A DNA stretch of 51,658 nucleotides. Origin: Bryobacteraceae bacterium. Its GTDB lineage: Bacteria; Acidobacteriota; Terriglobia; Bryobacterales; Bryobacteraceae. Positions 43,102 through 51,650 of the stretch are shown in pieces (the stretch's first letter is position 1; each line of letters starts with the position of its first letter). The position numbers and the translations under genes are program-made. The notes under the pieces were generated by a model, which saw only the letters and a program-made list of their open reading frames with translations, ran no database searches and was not told where the DNA came from. Where the stretch lies: positions 132,204 to 183,861 of the forward strand of contig JAIEPW010000018.1 of assembly GCA_019748195.1 (NCBI GenBank), given 5' to 3'.

Positions 43102-43716
43102 ATGGCCGCGATTCCGGAGTCCAGCGAACAGACCATCCAGCGGATCCTCGGCGCCTACGACCTGGGCGTCAAACTACGCCAGATCCGGCTGCGCAAGAAG
43201 ATTGCGCTGGCCGACCTGGGCAAACATACCGGCTTGTCGGCCTCGCTGCTGTCACAGCTTGAGAACGGCAAGCTGATCCCCACCCTCCCCACCCTGGCGC
43301 GAATCGCTATGGTGTTCGACGTCGGGGTCGACTACTTCTTCGCTGACCGCAAGAAACGAAAGCCTTTCTCGATTGTCCGCGAGTCCGACTGCATCCGCTT
43401 CCCGGACCGTCCCGACACCGCCGCGCCCAACTACTTCTTCGAGGTTCTGGCCTACTCGGCTCACGAAAAAGGCCTGCATGCCTACAAGGCGGAGTTTCCC
43501 AAGCGCAGCCCCAAGGAGGCCGAGTTGCACTTCCACGACGGCGCGGAGTTCATTCATGTTCTGGAAGGCTCGCTGGAGATCGTGTATCAAGGCGAAACAC
43601 ATATCCTGCGCGCCGGGGACAGCGGCTATTTCGACTCCTCCGAGCCGCACTCCTACCGCAGCGTCGGCAAGGACAACGCCAAGGCGCTGGTGGTCACCGT
43701 ACCGCCGCGCGTCTGA
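43102..43716 (+). CDS. XRE-family regulator with C-terminal cupin domain
   Basis: 204 aa. A helix-turn-helix of the XRE/lambda-repressor type lies at about 17-72 (GVKLRQIRLRKKIALADLGKHTGLSASLLSQLENGKLIPTL). A cupin_2 domain covers about 130-200 (LHFHDGAEFIHVLEGSLEIVYQGETHILRAGDSGYFDSSEPHSYRSVG), with metal-binding histidines in the H-x-H-(x)n-E pattern. Such regulators commonly sense a small metabolite and control catabolic or efflux genes. Two palindromes lie directly upstream, so autoregulation is likely. It is followed 20 bp later by the TPR gene. Confidence 0.94.
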   Translation: MAAIPESSEQTIQRILGAYDLGVKLRQIRLRKKIALADLGKHTGLSASLLSQLENGKLIPTLPTLARIAMVFDVGVDYFFADRKKRKPFSIVRESDCIRFPDRPDTAAPNYFFEVLAYSAHEKGLHAYKAEFPKRSPKEAELHFHDGAEFIHVLEGSLEIVYQGETHILRAGDSGYFDSSEPHSYRSVGKDNAKALVVTVPPRV

Positions 43717-43736
43717 TTCGGGGCGACAATAGGATT

Positions 43737-45410
43737 ATGCGCGTCGCGCTTCTGGTATCGCTCTGCGGCACTCTGGCCTTCGCCGGGGATCAGTGGATCG
43801 AGTACCGGTCCGGCCCGTTTTTCGTCTTCAGCAATGCCGGCGACAAGATCGCGCGGGAACGGCTCACGTACCTGGAGCAATTCCGGCATTCCCTGGGAAC
43901 TTTGCTGGGCAAACCCGCGCTGACCACGCGCTGGCCGGTCCACGTGGTGATCGCGCGCGATGCCAAGCCGCTCCCGTTCGTGGAAGGCCGGGCCGCGATC
44001 CTGGCGGCGGAAGCCGCGGGCGTCCCGGCGTCACCCGCGCAGAATGCCGCGCTGGCGCGGCTGCTGATGGAACAAAACATCCAGCGGCTGCCGGAGGGGA
44101 TCGAAGCGGGATTGACGCACCTTTTCTCAACGTTGCAGGTGGCAGGCACCCGGATTACGGTGGGCGAGCCTCCCGCGCCCGAACACCGGGGCCGGGATTG
44201 GGCCCGGATGCACCGGCTGGCTACCACGCCCGAGTTCACGGCCCGGATGCGGATTTTCGTGTCCAACCTGGCGCAGGGCGCCGATCTGAATACGGCGGCG
44301 AAGAACGCGTTCGAGCGGCAATGGAAGGAACTGGAAGCGGGCGTGGATGCCTATGTCGCGGCCGGTCAGTTCGGAACGGCGCCCCTCTCTGGTTTCCCAG
44401 TGAACCCGAACAGGGATTACGTAGAGCTGCCGGTGACTTCCGACGCGATCCGGCTGCTGCTGGCCGATGCCGCCCTGGCGGACCCGGAGCGCCTGGCGGA
44501 AGCTCGCAAGGCTTATGAAGCCTTGCGCGGGCCGGAGGCGGACGAAGGCCTGGGGCTGGTGGCGTTGCGCGAAGGGAACGCAAGCGAGGCGCTGCGGCAC
44601 TTCACGGCGTCCACCGCCGCCGGCTCGCGGAGCGCTCGAGCCTGGATGGAACTGGCGACCCTGGAAAAAGATCAAGCCAAGGCGCGATCCGCGTTCGAGA
44701 AAGCGACGCAACTCAATCCGCAATGGGCGGAGCCGTGGCGGCGCTGGGCGGCGATCGAGACGGACGCCGGACGCAAGGCCGCCGCGCTGAAGGCCGCCGC
44801 CTCGCGCGACCTGCGCAACTCGGCCCTCTGGCAGGAAACGGCGATCGCGCAGGAAAAGGCGAATCAGTTCGCCGAAGCGGGGAAGAGTTGGGCGGCGGCG
44901 TTAAAGGCGGCCGATTCGGCCGCGGGCCGCGAGAAGATCGCGGATTTGCGCCGCGCGATGGAGGAGCAGAAAGCCGAGTTTTTGATCGCCGAGAAACGGC
45001 GGCAGCGGGAAGAGGAAGAACGCGAGTTGCAGAAACTGAAGGACGCCGCGACGGCGGAAATCCGCGCGGCGGAACAGGCGGCGAATCAGCGGCTGAGCGG
45101 CAACCGCCCGCGCGATCCCAACGCCAGGGTGGAGCAGTGGTGGGACGACTCGAAGGGCGACCGGAGTATCACGGGGGTGATCGAGCGCGTGGATTGCACC
45201 GGAGGCGTTATGCGCGTTTTGATCCGCGATGGAGCGCGCCAGGTACATTCGCTGCTGCTTCGAAATCCAAAGCAGGTGACCATCAAAGGCGCAGGCGAAC
45301 TGACGATCGCCTGCGGTCCGCAGAAACGCAATGCAACGTTGTATTTCACGGCGGCGCGCGACGCGCGGTTCGGGACCGCCGGGGAGATCGTGACGATCGA
45401 GTTGAAGTAA
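43737..45410 (+). CDS. Exported protein with TPR-like repeats (557 aa)
   Basis: Not assigned to a named family. It has a signal peptide (MRVALLVSLCGTLAFAG) and an N-terminal domain (WIEYRSGPFFVFSNAGDKIARERLTYLEQFRHSLG) resembling the start of DUF1570-type peptidase-like domains. TPR-like helices follow at about 250-400 (EGNASEALRHFTASTAAGSRSARAWMELATLEKDQAKARSAFEKATQLNPQWAEPWRRWA). Then come a charged coiled coil (~400-450, EKRRQREEEERELQKLKD) and a C-terminal beta-rich domain (GVIERVDCTGGVMRVLIRDGARQVHSLLLRNPKQVTI). No HExxH motif is seen, so peptidase activity is not supported. It has its own AGGA ribosome-binding site and may be cotranscribed with the XRE gene. Confidence 0.8.
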   Translation: MRVALLVSLCGTLAFAGDQWIEYRSGPFFVFSNAGDKIARERLTYLEQFRHSLGTLLGKPALTTRWPVHVVIARDAKPLPFVEGRAAILAAEAAGVPASPAQNAALARLLMEQNIQRLPEGIEAGLTHLFSTLQVAGTRITVGEPPAPEHRGRDWARMHRLATTPEFTARMRIFVSNLAQGADLNTAAKNAFERQWKELEAGVDAYVAAGQFGTAPLSGFPVNPNRDYVELPVTSDAIRLLLADAALADPERLAEARKAYEALRGPEADEGLGLVALREGNASEALRHFTASTAAGSRSARAWMELATLEKDQAKARSAFEKATQLNPQWAEPWRRWAAIETDAGRKAAALKAAASRDLRNSALWQETAIAQEKANQFAEAGKSWAAALKAADSAAGREKIADLRRAMEEQKAEFLIAEKRRQREEEERELQKLKDAATAEIRAAEQAANQRLSGNRPRDPNARVEQWWDDSKGDRSITGVIERVDCTGGVMRVLIRDGARQVHSLLLRNPKQVTIKGAGELTIACGPQKRNATLYFTAARDARFGTAGEIVTIELK

Positions 45411-45422
45411 GATTCCGGCCTT

Positions 45423-45462
45423 GGCGAGCCTAAAGGCTCGCACCGCCTGAAGGCGGTTCTAC
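45423..45462. repeat. Left REP-like repeat (two hairpins)
   Basis: A 40-bp repeat with the hairpins GCGAGCC-TAAA-GGCTCGC and ACCGCC-TGAA-GGCGGT, ending in TCTAC. Its exact reverse complement is at 46070-46109. Confidence 0.85.
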
Positions 45463-45489
45463 GATCGCCCTTCCGGCACCGGACTTACC

Positions 45490-46020
45490 CTACCACTTTG
45501 GGTTGGCGCTTGACCATGCGAACTCCTCGGGTTGCAAAGCCAGTTTTGCTTCAACGGGGTTTCGCTCGACGTACAACTTCAAGGCGGCAAGCGATTCCTC
45601 GTTTCGCGGGCAGTGGTCGTCGTACTCCCGCTGCCAAAACGGCCTCCCCACGCGGCCGAGAATCTGATTCGCAGTTCGCGCCGTTCGACCCTTCAGCAGG
45701 TTCATCATGCGGGAAACCGGCACCACTGGCGTGACAATCCAGTGCACGTGGTTCGGCATAACAACCCACGCGTGCAAGCGATACAGCTCGCCATCCGCAT
45801 CGAGGATTGCTTGACACACCACCGTCGCGATTTCTGGCATTCTCAGCCAAAACGGACCGAAGTAGGCCCGATCTAATTGTCTATCCAGAAGTGCGAAAGC
45901 TGCAGGCGTGGGCTCGCGCGGAAACGCGTACGATTCCGGCAAACTGCCCGCAAGCCGGAAGGTGATGAGCAGCGGGCGGGATTCCGGTTGGAGGTGCGGC
46001 AGGGGCCTTCGATAGAACAC
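45490..46020 (-). CDS. REP-associated tyrosine transposase (IS200/IS605-like Y1)
   Basis: 176 aa. The family start MFYRRPLPHLQPESRPLLITFRLAGSLP is typical of RAYT proteins. The HxH metal motif is in VMPNHVHWIV (H91, H93), and the candidate catalytic tyrosine is Y150 in LKLYVERNPV, following REYDDHCPRNEES. These single-stranded-DNA transposases act on REP sequences. The gene appears intact and is flanked by inverted REP units. Confidence 0.93.
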   Translation of the reverse strand: MFYRRPLPHLQPESRPLLITFRLAGSLPESYAFPREPTPAAFALLDRQLDRAYFGPFWLRMPEIATVVCQAILDADGELYRLHAWVVMPNHVHWIVTPVVPVSRMMNLLKGRTARTANQILGRVGRPFWQREYDDHCPRNEESLAALKLYVERNPVEAKLALQPEEFAWSSANPKW

Positions 46021-46069
46021 ACAAGGTAAGTGGGTGTGCTCGTCTGAATTCTCACCGAATGTCCTCGGG

Positions 46070-46109
46070 GTAGAACCGCCTTCAGGCGGTGCGAGCCTTT
46101 AGGCTCGCC
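46070..46109. repeat. Right REP-like repeat (two hairpins)
   Basis: A 40-bp exact reverse complement of the repeat at 45423-45462, carrying the same two hairpins in the opposite order. It ends just before the holA stop. Confidence 0.85.
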
Positions 46110-46122
46110 CAAGAGGATCCTC

Positions 46123-47196
46123 TTACCCCGACGTCAGCGCGAACACCAGCTTCTCCATCACCACGCGATCGTCGGGGCGGGCGTCCCGCAAGCCGCGATC
46201 AGTTTCAAAGATCGCCTGCAGCGCGGATTCCAGTCTCGTCTTCGTGAACGCCGTCGCGGTGGCATGTACTTGATCCGCGCGATCGCGCCACATCCGGGCG
46301 CCCAGCTTGGTGAAGTGCGCCTGAATCGCCTGGCTGCTCGCGAGCCGCGCCTCGCGCGCCGCCAGCGCATAGCGGAACTGCGTGGCGAGGAACGTCAGCA
46401 CCAGCGGCAGATACTCGCCTTCCCGAACCACCGCGTCGAGAATTCGCAGCGACCCGGCCCGGTCTCCGCGCCCCAGCGCGTTCACCAGCGCGAAGATGTT
46501 CGAGGCCTGCGCGTTGGGCACCAGCGCGAGAATGTCTTCCGCCGTGATCCGGCGCGTGCCGCCGGAAAACAGGCTCAGCTTCTCGATTTCCACGCTGATG
46601 CGGGCCGCATCGCCGCCGGTGGCCTCCACCAGCAGCCCCAGTTCGCCCAGGCCGATCTGCAGACCCTTTTCGCGCGCCAGTTTCTGCGCAAGCATCCGCG
46701 ACTGCTCCACCGCGAAGGGCCGAAACTCCACCACGTTGGGCACGGCCGCGTAGAATTTCTGCACGCGCTCGATTCTGGCCTTGTCGTCGCCCTCGAACTC
46801 GTAGCGGCTGGACTCGAACACCACCACTGTTCCCTCGGTGGGCCGGCGAACGTAGTCGGCCAGGTTGCCGGCGTCGCCCTTGGCGCCGCCCTCCTCGTCA
46901 TCACCCGCCGCGGCGGCGGTGAGGCGCTTCGGCAGCGCGGCTTCCGCGGCAGAGATCCACAGCAGGCGGCGGGGCGCGAACAGGGAATAGGACCGCGCGT
47001 CGTCGAGCGCGACGCTCAGCGGCGTTTCGCTCAGGTCCATACGGGTTAGTCCGTCCTCCCGCAACTCCGGAGGCAGCGCCGCTTCGATGAGCGCGCGGCG
47101 GCAGCGATCCCGTTGAAACGGCTCCGGCCCCAGGAACAGATACACCGGAGCGGGACCGCCCTTGGACAGCCGGTCGAGAAACTGCTCCGGCGTCAT
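46123..47196 (-). CDS. holA: DNA polymerase III subunit delta
   Basis: A 357-aa clamp-loader subunit. N-terminal PVYLFLGPEPFQRDRCRRALIEAAL and the later TVVVFESSRYEFEGDDKARIERVQKFYAAVPNVVEFRPF are HolA-like. The lid domain (GDAARISVEIEKLSLFSGG, ITAEDILALVPNAQASNIFALVNALGRGD) and the collar helices LPLVLTFLATQFRYALAARE follow. It overlaps the lptE stop by 1 bp (TGATG). Synteny lptE-holA is common in bacteria and supports both calls. Confidence 0.95.
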   Translation of the reverse strand: MTPEQFLDRLSKGGPAPVYLFLGPEPFQRDRCRRALIEAALPPELREDGLTRMDLSETPLSVALDDARSYSLFAPRRLLWISAAEAALPKRLTAAAAGDDEEGGAKGDAGNLADYVRRPTEGTVVVFESSRYEFEGDDKARIERVQKFYAAVPNVVEFRPFAVEQSRMLAQKLAREKGLQIGLGELGLLVEATGGDAARISVEIEKLSLFSGGTRRITAEDILALVPNAQASNIFALVNALGRGDRAGSLRILDAVVREGEYLPLVLTFLATQFRYALAAREARLASSQAIQAHFTKLGARMWRDRADQVHATATAFTKTRLESALQAIFETDRGLRDARPDDRVVMEKLVFALTSG

Positions 47197-47705
47197 CAGA
47201 AGCCTTCCAGGATCGCGCTGACCACGGACCGTGCCACGGATCGCGACACGCGCTCCAGCGCCGCGTCACTTTCGTCAAAATAGCGCTCGGGCTGCACGCT
47301 GATCTCGTACCGCTCGCGCACCTGAAAATTCGGGTTGGACCACAGCACCTTGCCGCTGGACCGCTCCACCAGTTGCAGGCTGAGCGTGGCGAAAAAGCTG
47401 ACGCCGGAGGAGCGTCCGGTGGCGGCGTCGAACACCTGCGGGAACGGGAAGTAGCTGACCAGGGTTCCGCGCAGGATCGCGTCGGATTCGTCCATGTTCT
47501 GCACCACGCGATAGCGGGTTCGCGCGATGAATTCGCGGGTCAGGTCCGACGCCAGCCGGTCCGTCAGCTTGTAGCGCGTCGTGGAATTGCCGAACGCGGG
47601 GATGGCGATGGACTGAATCGTCCTGGGGAGCGTGTCCGCCTTGCCGGCCACGTGATAGCCACAGCCGGCGAGCATCGCGCCGAGAACCGCCACAACCGCC
47701 CTCAT
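47196..47705 (-). CDS. lptE: LPS-assembly lipoprotein LptE
   Basis: 169 aa. The lipobox LAGC (residues ~12-15, MLAGCGYHVAG) marks a lipoprotein. GKADTLPRTIQSIAIPAFGNSTTRYKLTDRLASDLTREFIARTRYRVV is the LptE-like fold. Family knowledge: LptE plugs LptD and helps insert lipopolysaccharide in the outer membrane. ATG at 47705 overlaps the Asd-like stop (ATGA). Confidence 0.93.
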   Translation of the reverse strand: MRAVVAVLGAMLAGCGYHVAGKADTLPRTIQSIAIPAFGNSTTRYKLTDRLASDLTREFIARTRYRVVQNMDESDAILRGTLVSYFPFPQVFDAATGRSSGVSFFATLSLQLVERSSGKVLWSNPNFQVRERYEISVQPERYFDESDAALERVSRSVARSVVSAILEGF

Positions 47706-48709
47706 AACAGTTCCTCCGCCACCCGCGCGGCGTTTTCCGCGAGCAGCATGTAGTTGTCGGCCACCATCCAGAACCAGCACGCGCGCGGATTGTTGCGATC
47801 CGCGGTGATGGCGCCCACGTTGATGCCTTTGTCGCCGGCGACGCCGATATTCGACGGCGCTTCCTCCCCCGCGTTTCGCACTTCGACGCCGGGCGCGCTC
47901 AGAGCGCGCGCCGCCGCGTCCACGCCGTGGTTGTCCTCGAATTCCACCCAGATCGAGAAGCTGTAGCCGTGAAAGACGGGCGCGTGCACCAAGCGGATGG
48001 AGGGCATCGGGATTCGCGGCCAGGGACCCAGCAGGGTGGCGAGATTGCGATCGATCCTGGCCTCGACATCTTCCAGGGGCTCGCGAGCTTCGTCGCCGTA
48101 GCGCGGCAGCATACTGAACGCCACCTGCGTGTCGTAGACTTCGCGTTCCATGTCCTGCAGGGACAGCAGCGCCACGGTCTGCTGCTGCAGCTCGTCCATG
48201 CCGTTCTGACCGCGTTCGCTGGCAGGTTCGAAAACATGAACCAAGGCGCGCCGGATCTGTCCCAGCGAATCCAGCCGTCCGAAGAACATCGCCAGCGCGA
48301 TGGCCGCCGGATGCGCGATGACATGAACATGCTCCCGGGTCAGCTTTTCGGGCTCATGCTCCACCATGGGGGCGCGCAGGCGGGCGTTGGGAAGGTCCTC
48401 CAGCGCGCCGGTGAGATCGACCAGTACGGGTGAGCCGGGCTTGGAAGCGATCTTGTGCGCGCGGCGGCTGGATGCCTGCGATCCGGCCAGCATCGCCACC
48501 GAGGACAGCTTCAGGCTCTCCTCCGTCAGCGCCCGCATGATGACGGCTTCGCCTTCCTCTTCGGTCAGGATGGTGCTCTGCTCGCTGGCGGAGACCAGTT
48601 CGATCAGGGGGGCTCGCGGGCGCTCCGCCAGCGCGTCCCGAACGTCTTTCGCTTTCAAGGTTTCCGCGCCGATGACCGCCACCACCGCGCGATTCGAGAT
48701 ATCAGCCAA
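47702..48709 (-). CDS. Aspartate-semialdehyde dehydrogenase-like protein without catalytic cysteine
   Basis: A 335-aa protein with the fold of aspartate-semialdehyde dehydrogenase (N-terminal Rossmann VAVIGAETLKAKDVRDAL, dimerisation domain APVFHGYSFSIWVEFED). Where true enzymes read GNC(T/S), this sequence reads HPAAIAL (133-139), so the nucleophilic cysteine is replaced by alanine. The glutamine that normally follows in the Q-A-A-S-G motif appears as E in FEPASERG, and the third glycine of the NADP loop is missing. It is therefore a pseudoenzyme like Usg. It overlaps pssA (8 bp) and lptE (4 bp), so it is in a lipid/envelope operon. Confidence 0.88.
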   Translation of the reverse strand: MADISNRAVVAVIGAETLKAKDVRDALAERPRAPLIELVSASEQSTILTEEEGEAVIMRALTEESLKLSSVAMLAGSQASSRRAHKIASKPGSPVLVDLTGALEDLPNARLRAPMVEHEPEKLTREHVHVIAHPAAIALAMFFGRLDSLGQIRRALVHVFEPASERGQNGMDELQQQTVALLSLQDMEREVYDTQVAFSMLPRYGDEAREPLEDVEARIDRNLATLLGPWPRIPMPSIRLVHAPVFHGYSFSIWVEFEDNHGVDAAARALSAPGVEVRNAGEEAPSNIGVAGDKGINVGAITADRNNPRACWFWMVADNYMLLAENAARVAEELL

Positions 48710-49595
48710 CTTGATGCTCCGGTTGCGCGGACCCCGACTTCATCCGCCGCCGAACGATGCCGCCCACCCGGATTGCGATTCCGCTGCCGACGTAAGTGAT
48801 CGTAAGCGCCAGGAGCACGGGTTGCGAGTAATTCCAAACAAGATAAATCAGGCTGCCGATGGCGATCAGCGTGAGCGGGGAACGAGGCCGCCCCAGATGC
48901 AACTCCTTGAAACTGGGATACCGCCAGGTGCTTACCATCAGGAACGCCAGCAATCCCACCATGCCCAGCCACAGCACGGAGATGATCCAATTGGTAACCG
49001 GCACGCTGTCCATGGCGTAAATGATCGCGGCGATCATCGCCGCGCCGGCGGGGATCGCCAGCCCGGCGAAGTACTTGCGATCCGGCCGGCCGGGGTTCTT
49101 CAGCACGGGATTCTTCTGGACGTTGAAGCGAGCGAGTCGCGCTGCGCCGCACAGCAGGTACAGGAACGAAACGAAGTAGCCGGCGCGCCGCAGGTGCTCC
49201 AGAAACTGGCCTTCAAACGGGGGCGGCACAAACTGCACGCCCCAGGCGTAGGCGAGCACGGCGGGGGCGATGCCGAAGGTGATGACGTCGGCGAGCGAGT
49301 CGATTTCCTTGCCGAACTCGCTGGTGGTGTTGGTCATGCGGGCGATTCGCCCGTCCAGGCCGTCGGCGAAAACGGCGGCGCCGATGGCCAGCGCCGCGCG
49401 CTCGAAATGCGCGTTCGGACCGAGGGATCCGGTCACGGCGGTCATCACGCCCTGGAAAGTTTCCAGGATTGCGTAGAAGCCCAGGAACACGTTGCCCGCG
49501 GTAAACAGGGTCGGCAGCGCATAAGCGGCGCGGCGCGGGCTGCGATCCGGCGAATTGGGGTCGATCAGGCGTTCCCGCAGGCTTCGTGAGCCCAT
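48702..49595 (-). CDS. pssA: CDP-diacylglycerol-serine O-phosphatidyltransferase
   Basis: A 297-aa integral membrane enzyme that makes phosphatidylserine. The CDP-alcohol phosphatidyltransferase signature D-G-x2-A-R-x8-G-x3-D-x3-D is exact: D81 G82, A85 R86, G95, D99, D103. Hydrophobic helices follow to about residue 290. It lies 1 bp after psd and is coupled to the Asd-like gene. Confidence 0.96.
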   Translation of the reverse strand: MGSRSLRERLIDPNSPDRSPRRAAYALPTLFTAGNVFLGFYAILETFQGVMTAVTGSLGPNAHFERAALAIGAAVFADGLDGRIARMTNTTSEFGKEIDSLADVITFGIAPAVLAYAWGVQFVPPPFEGQFLEHLRRAGYFVSFLYLLCGAARLARFNVQKNPVLKNPGRPDRKYFAGLAIPAGAAMIAAIIYAMDSVPVTNWIISVLWLGMVGLLAFLMVSTWRYPSFKELHLGRPRSPLTLIAIGSLIYLVWNYSQPVLLALTITYVGSGIAIRVGGIVRRRMKSGSAQPEHQVG

Positions 49596-49596
49596 G

Positions 49597-50205
49597 TCAG
49601 TTCCCCCTTCTCCGGGCCAGGATGCTGGACCCAGCCTTCACCCGTTGTCCGGGGCTGACAGCGATCTCCCATTCGGGACCCAGGAACACATCCACGCGGG
49701 AGCCGAACTTGATCAGGCCGATCCGCTGCCCTGCCGTCAGCACATCGCCGGGCCGCACGTAGCAGATGATCCGCCGGGCGATCAGGCCCGCGATCTGGCT
49801 GAACTTCACGGTGGTGCCGTGGTTCTCCACGGTGATGAAGTTCTGCTCGTTGTGGGTGGTGGCGCCCTCGCCGCTGGCCACCAGGAACTTGCCCTTGCGG
49901 TATTCGACCTTGGTGACCGTGCCCGGGATCGGCGTGCGGTTCACATGAACATCAAAGACGTTGAGAAAAATGCTGATTCGGCTATGCCCTGGGGCGGTAG
50001 GGAGCACCGCGACCACCTTGCCGTCGGCCGGAGAGACGCAGAATGGACCGTCCGGAATCTCGCGGTCCGGGTCACGGAAGAAGTTGAAACAGAAGAGTGC
50101 GCCCAGGTACAAGGGCAGGCCCCACCACGCGGATCCGGCCAGCCAGGCAAGCACCAGGCCGCCCGCCAGGAACCCTCCGCCATAGTAGTAGCCGTACTTG
50201 ACCAT
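49597..50205 (-). CDS. psd: Phosphatidylserine decarboxylase (short type)
   Basis: A 202-aa proenzyme of the short PSD-A type. The autocleavage site that forms the pyruvoyl group is in KFGSRVDVFL (G168-S169). RDPDREIPDG, VSPADGKVV, ISIFLNVFDVHVNRTPIPG and the NHG segment (GTTVKFSQIAGLIARRI) are conserved. An N-terminal membrane segment (~8-40) anchors it. It turns the PssA product into phosphatidylethanolamine. It is the first gene of the operon. Confidence 0.96.
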   Translation of the reverse strand: MVKYGYYYGGGFLAGGLVLAWLAGSAWWGLPLYLGALFCFNFFRDPDREIPDGPFCVSPADGKVVAVLPTAPGHSRISIFLNVFDVHVNRTPIPGTVTKVEYRKGKFLVASGEGATTHNEQNFITVENHGTTVKFSQIAGLIARRIICYVRPGDVLTAGQRIGLIKFGSRVDVFLGPEWEIAVSPGQRVKAGSSILARRRGN

Positions 50206-50330
50206 CGCTTCATTGTCGCAAAGCGGTGAGCAGCCGCGCGGGTTAATCCCGTCGAGCCAAGGCAGCAGGCGCGGCCCTCAGGCTCGCCGAAGCCGCGAAT
50301 CGCGGCACGTACTGGCGCTCATACTGGCGC

Positions 50331-50990
50331 CTACTTGGGCTGCGCGACCACCCGCAGATACGGCTTCAGCGTCCGGAAACCCTCCGGATACTTGGCGCGA
50401 GCCTGCTCGTCCGATACCGAGGTCGGGATGATGACATCGCCGCCGGGCTGCCAATTCGCGGGTGTGGCCACGGTGTGTTTCGTGGTGAGCTGAATCGAAT
50501 CCAGCGCGCGCATGATCTCGGCGAAATTGCGGCCCGTGCTCATCGGATAGGCCATCATCAACTTCACCCGCTTGTCGGGCCCGATGATGAATACGGTGCG
50601 TACAGTGGCGTTGTCGGCCGGTGTGCGGCCTTCGCAGGAGTCTCCCGAGTCTCCCGGCAGCATGTCGTACAGCTTGGCGACATGCAGGTCCGTGTCGCCG
50701 ATGATGGGATAGTTTACCTTGTGTCCCTGCGTCTCCTCGATATCGGCCGCCCACTTGCCGTGGTTGCTCACCGGGTCCACGCTGAGGCCGATGATCTTGC
50801 AGTTCCGTTCGGAAAACTGGCCTTCCACGCCGGCCAGGTAGCCGAGTTCGGTGGTGCAGACGGGCGTGAAGTCCTTGGGATGGGAGAACAGCACCACCCA
50901 GCCGTCTCCGATGAACTCATGAAAGCGGATGCGGCCTTGTGTCGTGTCGGCTTCAAAGTCGGGTGCAAGGTCATTGATGCGAAGACTCAT
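50331..50990 (-). CDS. 1-Cys peroxiredoxin (Prx6/AhpC-TSA type)
   Basis: A 219-aa protein starting at 50990 (MSLRINDLAPDFEADT). The peroxidatic cysteine is C45 in the conserved PVCTTE. The C-terminal 1-Cys domain (PANWQPGGDVIIPTSVSDEQARAKYPEGFRTLKPYLR) is typical. No resolving cysteine pair was identified, so it belongs to the 1-Cys group. A longer frame up to 51062 is not conserved-looking. Role: peroxide detoxification. No redox partner gene is adjacent. Confidence 0.95.
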   Translation of the reverse strand: MSLRINDLAPDFEADTTQGRIRFHEFIGDGWVVLFSHPKDFTPVCTTELGYLAGVEGQFSERNCKIIGLSVDPVSNHGKWAADIEETQGHKVNYPIIGDTDLHVAKLYDMLPGDSGDSCEGRTPADNATVRTVFIIGPDKRVKLMMAYPMSTGRNFAEIMRALDSIQLTTKHTVATPANWQPGGDVIIPTSVSDEQARAKYPEGFRTLKPYLRVVAQPK

Positions 50991-51145
50991 ACAAACGGGC
51001 TCCTCTGTCGTTTCTGGTTTCTGATTGCTCCGCCGCGGCGCGGGAAGGTAGCGCTCCGGCAAAGGTCGTTCTGGAAGCTATCCTGATATTTTAGTACGGC
51101 ACGAAGGTCTCTTGGGCTTGAGACTGAGGAATGAAATCGGCGGAC

Positions 51146-51223
51146 TGGCGTCCCCAAGGGGATTCGAACCCCTGTTATCGCCGTGAAAGGGCGGTGTCCT
51201 AGGCCAGGCTAGACGATGGGGAC
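51146..51223 (-). tRNA. tRNA-Glu (anticodon TTC), CCA encoded
   Basis: Read on the minus strand: GTCCCCA acceptor arm, a D arm, the anticodon loop CTTTCAC (anticodon TTC), T-arm GGTTCGAATCC, then TGGGGAC, discriminator G and an encoded CCA at 51146-51148. The acceptor stem pairs fully over 7 bp. The 75-nt body is 51149-51223. Confidence 0.95.
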
Positions 51224-51243
51224 GCTCTCAGACTACTTTTTCG

Positions 51244-51271
51244 AGTATAGCAGAGACTACAGAGTTTTCAG
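51244..51271 (-). promoter_or_regulatory. Promoter of tRNA-Glu
   Basis: Read on the minus strand: CTGAAA, 16 bp, TATACT with TGC before the -10 (extended -10). The start is predicted about 14 bp before the tRNA. It overlaps the end of the cytochrome gene. Confidence 0.6.
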
Positions 51272-51577
51272 GTACGCGAGCACATGCCGGCGTTCTTCAT
51301 CGGACAGGATGTCCGAGTAAGCGGGCATGGTTTCCACGCCTTCATTGATCACCTTCATCACGGCGGCGTCGGTCACCTTGGCGCCGCTGTTCAGCTTGTC
51401 GCGCTTGTACAAGCCTTTCAGGCCGGGACCCGTTTTCTTAACGTTGTTATCCGCGTTGTGGCATACGACGCAGTTCGCCGCGAAAACTTCCTTGCCCTTG
51501 CCCGCATCGCCGGGCTTGTCGGCCGCCATCAGCATCGAAGCCGCCAGAACAGGGGCGGCAAATGCAACAATCTTCAT
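51257..51577 (-). CDS. Small exported cytochrome c
   Basis: 106 aa with a signal peptide (MKIVAFAAPVLAASMLMAA). One heme c site, C36-V-V-C39-H40, follows GKGKEVFAAN. A methionine in ETMPAYSDI probably provides the sixth iron ligand. It belongs to the class I cytochrome c family, a periplasmic electron carrier. The ribosome-binding site AGGAGG lies about 14 bp upstream. It is not part of the complex I cluster. Confidence 0.95.
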   Translation of the reverse strand: MKIVAFAAPVLAASMLMAADKPGDAGKGKEVFAANCVVCHNADNNVKKTGPGLKGLYKRDKLNSGAKVTDAAVMKVINEGVETMPAYSDILSDEERRHVLAYLKTL

Positions 51578-51619
51578 CTGTTTGGACCCTTCCTCCTGAA
51601 ACAGTCTACAATCTTTTCT

Positions 51620-51650
51620 TGTATAGCGTCAGCTTGACAGTTTTCGCCAA
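51620..51650 (-). promoter_or_regulatory. Possible promoter of the cytochrome c gene
   Basis: Read on the minus strand: TTGGCG (51645-51650), 19 bp, TATACA (51620-51625), about 45 bp before the ATG at 51577. The spacing is long, so confidence is low. Confidence 0.35.

Larger units (their letters stand above)
45423..46109. mobile_element. RAYT element: transposase between inverted REP repeats
   Basis: A 687-bp unit whose two 40-bp ends are identical in inverted orientation, with the transposase gene between them. This architecture is known for REP-associated transposases, which mobilise palindromic REP sequences. No target-site duplication is obvious. Confidence 0.8.

Noticed and set aside
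50240-50290. Degenerate REP copy (CGAGCC ... GGCTCG) after psd
   Set aside because: The half-sites resemble the REP hairpin ends, but the core is different and no full 40-bp unit is present.
50310-50330. TACTGGCGC repeated twice, 12 bp apart
   Set aside because: Only two short copies; likely chance at the end of the peroxiredoxin gene.
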